Positions 1 to 7,985 of a DNA stretch of 64,000 nt are shown here, piece after piece. A program made the translations under genes and the position numbers. Under the pieces are notes generated by a model, which worked only from the letters and a program-made list of their open reading frames with translations, ran no database searches and had not been told where the DNA came from. Each line of letters begins with the position of its first letter. The first letter of the stretch is position 1. Source of the DNA: Myxococcota bacterium (GTDB lineage Bacteria > Myxococcota_A > UBA9160 > UBA4427); NCBI GenBank assembly GCA_041389495.1, contig JAWKRT010000001.1, positions 1,860,001 to 1,924,000 on the forward strand, written 5' to 3'.

Positions 1-555
1 GAAGCCGATCGAGCCCGTCGGCAGCGCGACCGGCCACAGCGCGTTCGCGACGCCGCCGACGAGCGCGAACCCGAGCCAGAACGTCAGCGCCGCGAACGCG
101 ATCACGCGCGCCACGTCGTCCGCGCGCACACCCCACGACGTGAGCATCCGGTACCGCACCGCGCTCCCGCCGAGCCCCGACAGCCCGACGTTGTGGCTCA
201 TCACGTACGCGACGAACGACGCCAGCGCGATCCGCCGGTACGGGAGCGCGACGCCGATCACGCGGAACGCGAGCGCGTCGTAGGCCGTGAGCACCGCATA
301 GCCGACGGCCGTGAGCCCGATCGCGCCGAACGCGCGCGCGGGTGCGATCGCCTGCAGATGGGCCACGACGTCGCGAAGGTGATAGGCGGCGACCTCGCGC
401 CGCAGCACCCAGGTCGCCGCGAGGAGGAGCGCGATGCCGACGATGGGCGCGACGGCCGCGAGCCGCCGCTCGAGCGCGCCGCGCCCCGTGTGCGCGGGCG
501 GCGGCACCTCGCGGTCCGCCGCTCCAGGCCGGGGGGCGCGCGCCGGGCCGTCCAC
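1..555 (-). CDS. MprF/YbhN-type membrane flippase domain protein, 3' end outside window
   Basis: The 185 visible codons read from a GTG at 555 and run off the left edge. They encode hydrophobic helices and the stretch SHNVGLSGLGGSAVRYRML, which is characteristic of the N-terminal flippase domain of MprF-like (lysylphosphatidylglycerol synthase TM region, UPF0104) proteins. That family moves lipids across the inner membrane. The GTG lies 4 bases beyond the stop of the upstream P450 gene, so the two are probably cotranscribed. Whether a C-terminal aminoacyl-transferase domain follows cannot be seen, so both a bare flippase and a full MprF are possible. The start is the only plausible one in this frame near the P450 stop. 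Confidence 0.7.
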   Translation of the reverse strand, partial: MDGPARAPRPGAADREVPPPAHTGRGALERRLAAVAPIVGIALLLAATWVLRREVAAYHLRDVVAHLQAIAPARAFGAIGLTAVGYAVLTAYDALAFRVIGVALPYRRIALASFVAYVMSHNVGLSGLGGSAVRYRMLTSWGVRADDVARVIAFAALTFWLGFALVGGVANALWPVALPTGSIGF

Positions 556-559
556 GCGC

Positions 560-1753
560 CTAGCGCCGCCGCACGCGCAGCGCAGTCGGCGCGCGCAGCA
601 CGCTGCGGCGCGGCGCGGCCGCCTCGCGGTCGACGAGCGCGAGGCGCGGAAGGCGGCGCACGAGCACCTCGAGCGCGACCGTCATGTTGCGCCGCGCGAG
701 GTGGAGGCCCGGGCAGCTCTTCGGGCCGCGCCCGAAGACGAGGTGCGGCGCCGGCTCGCGCGCAGGGTCGAAGCGGTCCGGGTCGGGCACGACGGCCGGG
801 TCGCGGTTCGCACCCGCGATCGCGAACAGCACCCACGTGTCGGGCGGCACGTCGACGCCGCGGAAGCGCACGGGCTCGCTGCGCGAGAGCCGCGGCAGCA
901 CGGCGATCGGCGTGTCGTAGCGCAGGCCCTCGGCGACGGCGCGCGGGATGGCACCCGGGTCGCGCGCGAGCCGATCCCAGGCGCCCTCGTGCAGCAGCAG
1001 CGCCGAGAGCAGGTTGCCGAGCGAGCCGTGCGTCGTCTCGCCGCCCGTCGGGAAGAGCAGGCGCACGTGCGAGACGATCTCCTCGTCGCGCAACCGGCGG
1101 CCGTCGACCTCGGCGCGCAGGAGCTCGGAGATCACGTCGTCCTGCGGCGCGCGGCGTCGCTCCTCGAGGATCGGCTCGAGGTAGGCCGTCAACGCCGTGC
1201 GCGCGGCGGTGCTCGTCTGCGGGTCGTCGCGATGCCCGAGCAGCGCGAGCGCCCAGGCGTGGAACTCGCTCTCGCGATCGCGCGGGAGCCCGAGCAGCCG
1301 ACTGATCACGAGGTAGGGAAAGCGCGCGGTGAACTCGGCGACGAGGTCGAGCTCCTCGCGCTCCTCGAAGCGGTCGACCAGCTCGTCGGCGAGCGCCTCG
1401 AGCCCCGACGCCTCGTAGCTCGCGACGGCGCGCGAGCGGAACGCCGGCGTCGCGAGCTTGCGGAACAGCAGGTGCCGCTCCGGGTCGGGGTCCGAGATGA
1501 ACGTCGCACCGATCGCCGGCTCGAGCGACGCCGCGTACATCCGATGGCCGGGGAACGCGTGCTCGTCGACGAAGGCCTCCTCGAGCGCCGCTCGTCCTGC
1601 GATCACGAGCGCGGGCCGTCCCGCGAAGCGCGTCGCCGCGAGCTCGCCCCGCGCGCGGAACGCGTGCAACGCGGCGTGCAGGGCGTCGCCCGGAAGCGCG
1701 TCGACCGCGAAGTCGATCGCGTCGAGGTCGGGGTCGGAGGGACGGCGCGTCAT
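560..1753 (-). CDS. cytochrome P450
   Basis: A 397-residue soluble bacterial P450 (haem-thiolate monooxygenase). The I-helix oxygen-activation motif GGETT is at residues 237-241, the K-helix ExxR (EGLR) at 275-278, and the haem loop FGRGPKSCPG places the Cys ligand at 347. The usual His of FGxGxHxC is Lys here. Length and order match class I P450s that use separate ferredoxin partners, and none is encoded nearby. I chose the ATG at 1753 over an in-frame one at 1831, because the longer start would overlap the upstream lipoprotein gene and adds an arginine-rich, non-conserved stretch. The substrate is unknown. Confidence 0.93.
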   Translation of the reverse strand: MTRRPSDPDLDAIDFAVDALPGDALHAALHAFRARGELAATRFAGRPALVIAGRAALEEAFVDEHAFPGHRMYAASLEPAIGATFISDPDPERHLLFRKLATPAFRSRAVASYEASGLEALADELVDRFEEREELDLVAEFTARFPYLVISRLLGLPRDRESEFHAWALALLGHRDDPQTSTAARTALTAYLEPILEERRRAPQDDVISELLRAEVDGRRLRDEEIVSHVRLLFPTGGETTHGSLGNLLSALLLHEGAWDRLARDPGAIPRAVAEGLRYDTPIAVLPRLSRSEPVRFRGVDVPPDTWVLFAIAGANRDPAVVPDPDRFDPAREPAPHLVFGRGPKSCPGLHLARRNMTVALEVLVRRLPRLALVDREAAAPRRSVLRAPTALRVRRR

Positions 1754-1787
1754 CGGGGATGGCGGCTCTCGATGGAGGGGGAGGGGC

Positions 1788-2483
1788 CTAGCGAAGCGTC
1801 GCTCGGCTCTCGTGCGGGCCCGCGTCCGCAAACGACGGGCTCGGCACGGCGCGCGTCCGGTGCGAGGACACCTCGTCCGGGCACTTCGCGTCCGGCTCGA
1901 ACGCGCCCTGCGAGGCCAGCTGCGCGTACACGTGATGGGCGATCCGGTCGAACGTGCGCTCGCGGCCGCCTTGCGCGAAGGGCGAGACCGGAAGCAGCAG
2001 GATGCCCACGATCGTGTCGTAGGAGTCCATGACGCTCGCCGCGAAGACGCAGCCGGTGCCGGCGTTCCGCAGCGAGTAGCGGAGCTCCATGCGCGAGTCG
2101 ACCGAGTAGGGGATCACCGTGAGCGTGAGGCCGCTCAGCACCTGGAGGGCCACGCTCGACTCGCCCTCCTGGTTCCCACTCAGCGTGAGCTCGTAGCCTG
2201 TCGCCCCGGAGAACGCGCCGGTTGCGACGTAGGTCTGACCCGAGATCCAGCCCGCCGCGATCCAGCGCTTCAGGATCTCGTCGTTCAGGGCGCGGCCCAT
2301 CTTGTTCGACGTGACCATCTTCCCGCCGTCGAGATGGAAGGAGAAGTCGCCGACCGTCTGCTCGATGCTGGGTGCGACGGCACCGGGCGCGGGCGTGACG
2401 TCGTCGAGGTGGTCGCCCGCCACCGTGATGCAGCCCGTCAGTGCGCCCGCGGCCAGGGCGCAGGCGATCGCCGTCCTCCGCAT
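1788..2483 (-). CDS. putative lipoprotein of unknown function
   Basis: A 231-residue protein with a lipoprotein signal peptide: MRRT, a hydrophobic stretch, then the lipobox ALTGC with Cys18. A strong AAGGAGG ribosome site lies just upstream of the ATG and fixes the start. The mature part mixes beta-type segments with a few Cys (about 145 and 201). I recognise no family. It sits 34 bases before the P450 and is probably in the same transcript. It is likely an outer-membrane or periplasmic anchored protein, and nothing in the sequence shows its job. Confidence 0.8.
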   Translation of the reverse strand: MRRTAIACALAAGALTGCITVAGDHLDDVTPAPGAVAPSIEQTVGDFSFHLDGGKMVTSNKMGRALNDEILKRWIAAGWISGQTYVATGAFSGATGYELTLSGNQEGESSVALQVLSGLTLTVIPYSVDSRMELRYSLRNAGTGCVFAASVMDSYDTIVGILLLPVSPFAQGGRERTFDRIAHHVYAQLASQGAFEPDAKCPDEVSSHRTRAVPSPSFADAGPHESRATLR

Positions 2484-2605
2484 CGCGTTCCTCCTTCGTC
2501 GTGTGCGCTCGCGTGCGCGGCCGGTCCGGCGCCGCTCCGCGCGCGGTGCGATCGCGATCGTACCCGTTCCCGCGCCCGGATCGGGGGCGGGCTCGTCGGG
2601 CGACG

Positions 2606-3850
2606 TCACTCCGCGAAGAACCGCACCAGCTCCTCCTTCATCGCCGCCGCGTCCGCGCGGCCGAGCTCCATGAGCGGCACCGTGTAGGCGGCGTCGAAGT
2701 AGAGGTAGGAGAGGAGGTCGGCTTCGAGGGCGCTGCCTTCGAGGCCGAGGACGCCGAGCAGCATGCGGATGGGACCGCTCGTCGACCTGGCTTCGCGCGA
2801 GGCGTGGGCGACGTCGCCGGCGAGCTCGCCGAGGTCGATGCTCGGCCGCACGACGACGTCGTCGACGATCTTGAACGGCTGGCCGCGCTCGCGGGCGACG
2901 GGCGTGTTCACGGTGCGCATCAGGTCGCTGCCGCCGGCGTCGCGGACGCGGCGCAGCATGTCGTTGATGAGGCGCATGTGCGCGAGGTCGGTCTCGACGT
3001 GGTCGAGCAGCAGCGCGTTCAGCACCTTGCCGAACAGGAAGAGCGGGTTTCCGAAGCGCTCGACGCGCAGCGCCTCGGCGTCGCCCTCGTGCCCGCCCGT
3101 CGCGCCGCCGCGCAGCGCGACGACGAGGATGCGATCGGCGCCGAGGCGCAGCGCGGGCGAGAGCGGCGTGTTGAGGCGCAGCCCGCCGTCGACGTAGTAC
3201 GAGGCGTCGACGCGCACGGTCGGGAACAGGACGGGGATCGCGGCCGAGGCGAGCGCGTGCTCGAGCCGGATGTGCGCGGGCCGCGCGACCATGCTCGGGT
3301 CGAGCGTCCAGCGCGGCTCGCCCTCGACGTCGGCCGTCTCGACGAACACGACGGTGCGGCCGGTCGCGACCTCGGTCGCCGCGACGGAGAGCGCTTCGAG
3401 GCGCCCCTCGCGAAGGTTCGCCGGGATGCGCGACCACGGGATGCCCTGCGCGACGAGCTCCTCGAGCCGCTGCGTGTCGAGCAGGCCGTAGAGGCGGTCG
3501 GGCGTCGTGCCGCTCGCGAGCGCGCGCGGCGCGCGGAACGCGCCGAGCAGGCGGCGGGGGAGGCGCGTGAGCTCGCGCGCGGGCGAGCCGAGCACGACGT
3601 CGCCCTGCAGCTTCTGCCAGACGCGGCGCAGGCGCGCGGAGCGGTGGCGCTCGAGGTGCGCGGTGGCGGCCACGAAGCAGGCGTGGATCGCACCGACGGA
3701 CGTTCCCGTCACGATGTCGATGCGCGGCGGGTGGCCGAGCTCCTTCGGCAGCTCGTCGAACAGGTACTGCAGGACGCCCGCCTCGTAGGCGCCGCGCGCG
3801 CCGCCGCCCGAGAGCACGAGCGCGCGCCGCGGACGCGCGGCGGGGCTCAC
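2606..3850 (-). CDS. patatin-like phospholipase / acyl hydrolase
   Basis: A 414-residue patatin-family serine hydrolase with a Ser-Asp dyad acting on phospholipid or neutral acyl esters. The oxyanion loop GGGARG is at residues 15-20, the nucleophile elbow GTSVG at 49-53 (Ser51), and the catalytic DGG at 221-223. No signal peptide is visible, so cytoplasmic action is likely. The GTG start overlaps the stop of the upstream gene by 4 bases (GTGA), so the two are translationally coupled. The C-terminal half beyond the DGG has no recognisable domain. The family assignment is firm, but the substrate is not known. Confidence 0.93.
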   Translation of the reverse strand: MSPAARPRRALVLSGGGARGAYEAGVLQYLFDELPKELGHPPRIDIVTGTSVGAIHACFVAATAHLERHRSARLRRVWQKLQGDVVLGSPARELTRLPRRLLGAFRAPRALASGTTPDRLYGLLDTQRLEELVAQGIPWSRIPANLREGRLEALSVAATEVATGRTVVFVETADVEGEPRWTLDPSMVARPAHIRLEHALASAAIPVLFPTVRVDASYYVDGGLRLNTPLSPALRLGADRILVVALRGGATGGHEGDAEALRVERFGNPLFLFGKVLNALLLDHVETDLAHMRLINDMLRRVRDAGGSDLMRTVNTPVARERGQPFKIVDDVVVRPSIDLGELAGDVAHASREARSTSGPIRMLLGVLGLEGSALEADLLSYLYFDAAYTVPLMELGRADAAAMKEELVRFFAE

Positions 3851-5070
3851 GGCGCGCCGCCGGGCGCGCGCGCCGGCCGCGCGACGAGGGCGGCGACCGC
3901 GGCCGCCGCTCCGGGCGCGCGCAGCGCGTCGCTCCAGTGCGCGCGCAGCGCTTCCGGCGCGCGGCCGCTCGCGGTCGCATCGCGCGGCGCGAGCGCCGGG
4001 AGCCGGCGCGCGAGCTCGCCGTAGTAGGCGTCGTCGTGCGCGCGGTACCAGCGCTCGAGCGTCGCCGCGTCGACGCTGTGGTCGGCCGACTCGGCGAACG
4101 CCCAGAACGACGTCTGCGTCTCGGGGCGCAGCTCGCCCGTGAACACGGTCCACGGCGGGGCGTCGGGGCCCGCGAGCGCGAGCGCGTCGGTCGCGCACAG
4201 GCCGTCGCCCACGTCGCGGAACAGGATGCGGCCGGTCGGCGCGAGCCGCGCGTCGAGCTCGATCACGACGTTCTGCGGGTTCGGCGTCTCGTACCACAGG
4301 CCGTAGCGCACGAGCAGCTCGGCCTTCGCGCGACCGATCGGCGCCGCATAGCATCGCTCCCAGAAGGGTGCGAAGTCCTCGCCCGCGCGAGCGGCGATCT
4401 GCCGGCCGACCCACGGGAGCGAGAGCGCGGGCAGGAAGTAGCCGCCCGTCTGGAAGCGGCGCAGGTCGCGCACGAGGACGCCCGCCTCGCCGCCGCGCTC
4501 GAGCACGACGAGCACCTCCCGCACGAGCACCGCCACCTCGAGCGGTGCGAGCCGCGCGTCGACGCGGTCGATCGCCGCCGTCCAGCGCACGGCGTCGAGC
4601 GCCTCTTCGCGCAGCTTCGTCTTCTCGGGCTGGTGGAAGTCGGGGTGCGGGTGGTCGGTCGCGAGCTTGACGGAGAAGAGCGCGCTCCCGCTCTCGGGGC
4701 CCGGCATGGCGAGCGTGCGCGAGGCGGTGAAGCGCGCCGTCCAGCGCTCGGCCGCGGGCGCATCGGACCAGCGCACCGACGCATCGCGGTTCAGCGGGTG
4801 GCGCGGGATGCGCACCCGGTCGTCTGCGACGAAGCGGCGCACGATCGCGGGCGGCGCGCCCGGCAGCTCGAACACCTCGACGTCCGCGCGCGGCACGGCG
4901 ACGACGTCGACCTCGACGGGCTGCGTGCTCGTGCGGAAGCCGACGAGGTTCGCCTGCTCCTCCCAGTCGAGCCACTGCGCGACGGGGTCGGCGAGGAGCT
5001 CGAGCGGGGCGTCGACGTCGTAGGTGCGGAGCGGGGCGGGGCGCGCGCCGGGCGGCTCGTGCGTCGACAT
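3847..5070 (-). CDS. IucA/IucC-like protein of unknown function
   Basis: A 407-residue protein. Two segments faintly recall NIS siderophore synthetases (IucA/IucC fold): ASRTLAMPG followed by SVKLATDHP (about residues 140-165, like the ATP-binding RT...KLSL region) and NPQNVVIELD...GRILFRDVGDG (about 270-295, like the QN...RD region). These are weak visual matches. No siderophore genes are near, and the gene is 4 bp overlapped by a patatin gene, so a role in lipid or acyl metabolism is equally possible. The ATG at 5070 has a GGAG about 15 bases upstream. Confidence 0.55.
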   Translation of the reverse strand: MSTHEPPGARPAPLRTYDVDAPLELLADPVAQWLDWEEQANLVGFRTSTQPVEVDVVAVPRADVEVFELPGAPPAIVRRFVADDRVRIPRHPLNRDASVRWSDAPAAERWTARFTASRTLAMPGPESGSALFSVKLATDHPHPDFHQPEKTKLREEALDAVRWTAAIDRVDARLAPLEVAVLVREVLVVLERGGEAGVLVRDLRRFQTGGYFLPALSLPWVGRQIAARAGEDFAPFWERCYAAPIGRAKAELLVRYGLWYETPNPQNVVIELDARLAPTGRILFRDVGDGLCATDALALAGPDAPPWTVFTGELRPETQTSFWAFAESADHSVDAATLERWYRAHDDAYYGELARRLPALAPRDATASGRAPEALRAHWSDALRAPGAAAAVAALVARPARAPGGAP

Positions 5071-5264
5071 GCCTAACGAGGAGCTCCGGGGGCGGGGTGT
5101 GCAGTGCGCGGCGCGACGGGGGACGGGAGTCGGAACGGCACCGCGACAACATAGGGCCCCGGCGCGCGCGAGGCGAAGCCCGCGTACCCTCCGCCCGCCG
5201 CACGCGCGGGCCGCGCGCGGGCGCGGGCGCGCGCGAGCCGCGGCGGGACGAGGAGGACGACGGA

Positions 5265-6689
5265 ATGCAGCCGGGCCCGCCGAGCGCGCCGATCCGCGCG
5301 GACGATGCGCTCGCCGCCCTCGACGCGACCGCGCAGGCCGCGCTCGTGCACCGCGGCGAGGTGTCGCCCGACGAGCTCGTGCGCGCGGCGTGCGCGCGCA
5401 TCGAGTCGCTCGACGGGGCGCTCGGCGCCGTCGCCGTGCGCACGTTCGAGGCGGCGCTCGCCGAGTCCGCGCGCGCCCCGCGCGACGCGCCGTTCGCGGG
5501 CGTTCCCTTCCTGATGAAGGACGTCGGCGCGCGCCAGGCCGGCCGCCCCTACTACGCGGGCAACCGCGCGCTGCGCGCGGCCGACCACCGCGCGAGCGCC
5601 GACACCGTGCTCGGCGCCCGCTTCCGCGCGCTCGGGCTCGCCGCCGTCGGCAACTCGACGACGCCCGAGTTCGCGCTCCAGTCGAACACGTGGCCGCTCG
5701 CGACGGGGCCGGCGCGCAACCCGTTCGACCTCGCGCGCTCGGCGGGCGGCTCGTCGGGCGGCGCGTGCGCGGCCGTCGCCGCGGGCCTCGTCCCCGTCGC
5801 GCACGCGAGCGACGGCGCCGGCTCGATCCGCATTCCCGCCGCGTGGTGCGGGCTCGTCGGCCTCAAGCCCTCGCGCGATCGCATCGCCTGGCGGCACTTC
5901 GGCGCCGCGCGCGCGGACGTCGAGTTCGTCGTCGCGCGCTCGCTGCGCGACACCGCGGCCTTCCTCGACGCGCTGCGCCCGAGCGAGCGCGCGGCGCAGG
6001 AGCCCGGGCGCTTCGCCGCCGCCGCCTGCGCCGAGCGCGCCGCCGCCGCGAAGCGCCTGCGCGTCGCGTTCACGACGCGCGCGCCGGGCGGCTTCGACGT
6101 CGACGTCGCGTGCGCGCGCGCGGTCGAGTGGACGGCGCGCGCGCTCGCCGCGCGCGGGCACGCGGTCGACGAGGGCGCGCCGCCCTCGCTCTACGACCAC
6201 GCCGAGCGCCAGGTCTACGGCGCCATCCTCGGCAACGACGAGTACCGCGGCTGTCTCGACGAGCTGGCCGAGCGCCTCGGCCGCGCCGTCGGGCCCGACG
6301 ACGTCGAGCCCTTCCTGTGGGAGCTCGCGCACCTCGCCGACGAGCCGCTGGCCGAGCGCGTCGTCGCCGACGCGCGCGCGTGGGTCGAAGGCTGGTCGCA
6401 GGTGACGGCCGCGTGGTTCGAGGAGGTCGACGCGCTCGTCACGCCGACCGTGGTCGAGCCCGCACCGCCGCTCGCGCACCTCGACCCCACCGCGCTCGCG
6501 CCGCTCGCGCTGCTCGAGCGCATGGTCCCGCACATGGCCTTCACCGAGCCCTGGAACGCGACCGGCCAGCCCGCGATCACGCTGCCCCTCGCCCAGACGC
6601 GCGAAGGCCTCCCCGTCGGCGTCCAGATCGTCGCCGCACCCCGCCGCGAGGAGACGCTTCTCGCGCTCGCGGCGGAGCTGCTCGGGTGA
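5265..6689 (+). CDS. amidase signature family hydrolase
   Basis: A 474-residue amidase-signature enzyme (GatA-like fold) that hydrolyses a carboxamide by a Ser-cisSer-Lys triad. Lys85 lies in FLMKDVG, the Gly/Ser loop GGSSGG is at 161-166, and the nucleophile Ser187 is in DGAGSIRIP. The C-terminal half has the usual VTPT and WNATGQPA segments. No GatB or GatC gene is nearby, so tRNA amidation is unlikely and a catabolic amidase (for example of cyclic or fatty amides) is more probable. The start is set by AGGAGG 9 bases before the ATG at 5265. Upstream in-frame codons are arginine-rich and not family-like. Confidence 0.92.
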   Translation: MQPGPPSAPIRADDALAALDATAQAALVHRGEVSPDELVRAACARIESLDGALGAVAVRTFEAALAESARAPRDAPFAGVPFLMKDVGARQAGRPYYAGNRALRAADHRASADTVLGARFRALGLAAVGNSTTPEFALQSNTWPLATGPARNPFDLARSAGGSSGGACAAVAAGLVPVAHASDGAGSIRIPAAWCGLVGLKPSRDRIAWRHFGAARADVEFVVARSLRDTAAFLDALRPSERAAQEPGRFAAAACAERAAAAKRLRVAFTTRAPGGFDVDVACARAVEWTARALAARGHAVDEGAPPSLYDHAERQVYGAILGNDEYRGCLDELAERLGRAVGPDDVEPFLWELAHLADEPLAERVVADARAWVEGWSQVTAAWFEEVDALVTPTVVEPAPPLAHLDPTALAPLALLERMVPHMAFTEPWNATGQPAITLPLAQTREGLPVGVQIVAAPRREETLLALAAELLG

Positions 6690-6695
6690 CGGAAG

Positions 6696-6717
6696 GCCGG
6701 CGCGCGGTCGCGCCGGC
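6696..6717. terminator. hairpin between convergent genes
   Basis: A perfect 9-bp inverted repeat (GCCGGCGCG and CGCGCCGGC) around a CGGT loop fills the 30-base gap between the convergent amidase and amidohydrolase genes. It has no U-tract, so it is at most a bidirectional structural terminator. Confidence 0.5.
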
Positions 6718-6719
6718 GC

Positions 6720-7985
6720 TCAGCCGCGCTCCCCCGCCAGCGCGTCCTTCACGAACTCCCCGCCCTTCACGATGGCGAGGAGCTTCGCGTCGTCCTGGAG
6801 GAGGGCGATGTCGCGGCTCGGGTCGCCGTCGACGACGAGGAGGTCGGCGAGCTTGCCGGTCGCGATCGTGCCCACGTCCTCGAGCATCAGCTCGCCGCCG
6901 TGCTTCGTGGCCCAGCGGAGGACGTCGAGCGCGGGGATGCCGACGTGGTCGACGTAGAAGGCGAGCTCGCGGGCGTAGATGTGCGGCCGGTGGGGCAGGA
7001 GGAGGATGCCGTAGTCGTCGCCGACGGTGATGCGCAGGCCGGCGGCGTTCGCCTCGGGCAGGCGCTTGCACATGTTCTCGAAGTCGGCGCGGACGGGCGC
7101 CATCTGCACGGGCGTCGCGCCGACGGCGTTCGTCGGGTCGTTCAGCATGAGGTGGATGAAGTAGGCGCTCGGGACGAGCGTGGCGTCGGCGGCGAGCATC
7201 GCGTCGAGCACCTCGGCGTCGATGCGGTCGCCGTGGTCGATGACGTCGACGCCGGCGGCCAGGCACTCGAGCATGGGCTCCTTCCACGGGCAGTGCGCGC
7301 GCACGCGCGCGCCGCGCTGGTGCGCGGCGTGGACGGCCGCGCGCAGCTCGTCGCGCGTGAACGTGAGCGTCTCGACCTCTTCGTGGACGCCGTGCCCGCC
7401 GCTCGGGAAGAGCTTCACCATCTCGACGCCGCGGCGGACCTCGTCGCGCACGAGGTGGCGGAAGCCGTCCGGGCCGTTCGCATAGCGACACGAGCCCTGG
7501 TTGCCGAGCTCCCACCACCACTTCCCCGTGTCCTGGTAGCCGCCGACGATGTCGAGGCCGTGGCCGCCCGCGACCATGCGCGGCCCCTCGGTGAGGCCGT
7601 CGGTGATGGCGCGCTTGAGCTGCGGGTCGATGAAGGCGTTGATGCCGCCCGCGGACACGACGGACGTGAAGCCGCTGCGGAGCGCGCACTGCAGGTTCTT
7701 CTCCGCGACGATGGCGAGCACGGCGGGCGGCGCCTCGAGGCCGAGCGGCTGCGGCGAGATGCCGATGTCGTGATAGGTCGAGTGGAAGTGCGTCGTGACG
7801 AGGCCGGGCATGAGCGTGCGGCCGGCGAGGTCGACGACGCGGTCGCCCGGCGCCGCGGTGTACGGCGCGTCGCCGACCGAGACGATCCGCTCGCCCTCGA
7901 CGACGACGGTCTGGCGCGGTCGCGCTTCGTGCTCGCCGTCGAGCAGGTTCGCGTTCGCGAAGACGAGCCGGGGCGCGTCGCTCAC
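6720..7985 (-). CDS. metal-dependent amidohydrolase, imidazolonepropionase-like
   Basis: A 421-residue amidohydrolase-superfamily enzyme. It has an N-terminal beta-sandwich strand, the metal site HFHSTYHDIG after MPGLVT, a candidate carboxylated Lys in RRGVEMVKLFPSG, His in ARVRAHCPWKEP and VIDHGDR, and a late Asp in TVGDDYG. The C-terminal part ends with the usual GKLADLLVVDGDP. Relatives include imidazolonepropionase-like and prolidase-type hydrolases that open cyclic imides or cleave dipeptides. The GTG start overlaps the stop of the upstream oxidoreductase (GTGA), so the two are coupled. This hints at an amino-acid or aromatic keto-acid pathway, but the substrate is not determinable. Confidence 0.88.
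   Translation of the reverse strand: MSDAPRLVFANANLLDGEHEARPRQTVVVEGERIVSVGDAPYTAAPGDRVVDLAGRTLMPGLVTTHFHSTYHDIGISPQPLGLEAPPAVLAIVAEKNLQCALRSGFTSVVSAGGINAFIDPQLKRAITDGLTEGPRMVAGGHGLDIVGGYQDTGKWWWELGNQGSCRYANGPDGFRHLVRDEVRRGVEMVKLFPSGGHGVHEEVETLTFTRDELRAAVHAAHQRGARVRAHCPWKEPMLECLAAGVDVIDHGDRIDAEVLDAMLAADATLVPSAYFIHLMLNDPTNAVGATPVQMAPVRADFENMCKRLPEANAAGLRITVGDDYGILLLPHRPHIYARELAFYVDHVGIPALDVLRWATKHGGELMLEDVGTIATGKLADLLVVDGDPSRDIALLQDDAKLLAIVKGGEFVKDALAGERG

Noticed and set aside
3847..5070. Siderophore biosynthesis locus
   Set aside because: The IucA/IucC resemblance is faint, and no transporter, receptor or second synthetase is present.
5265..6689. GatA subunit of the tRNA amidotransferase
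   Set aside because: The amidase signature fits many amidases, no GatB or GatC gene is adjacent, and the setting is catabolic.
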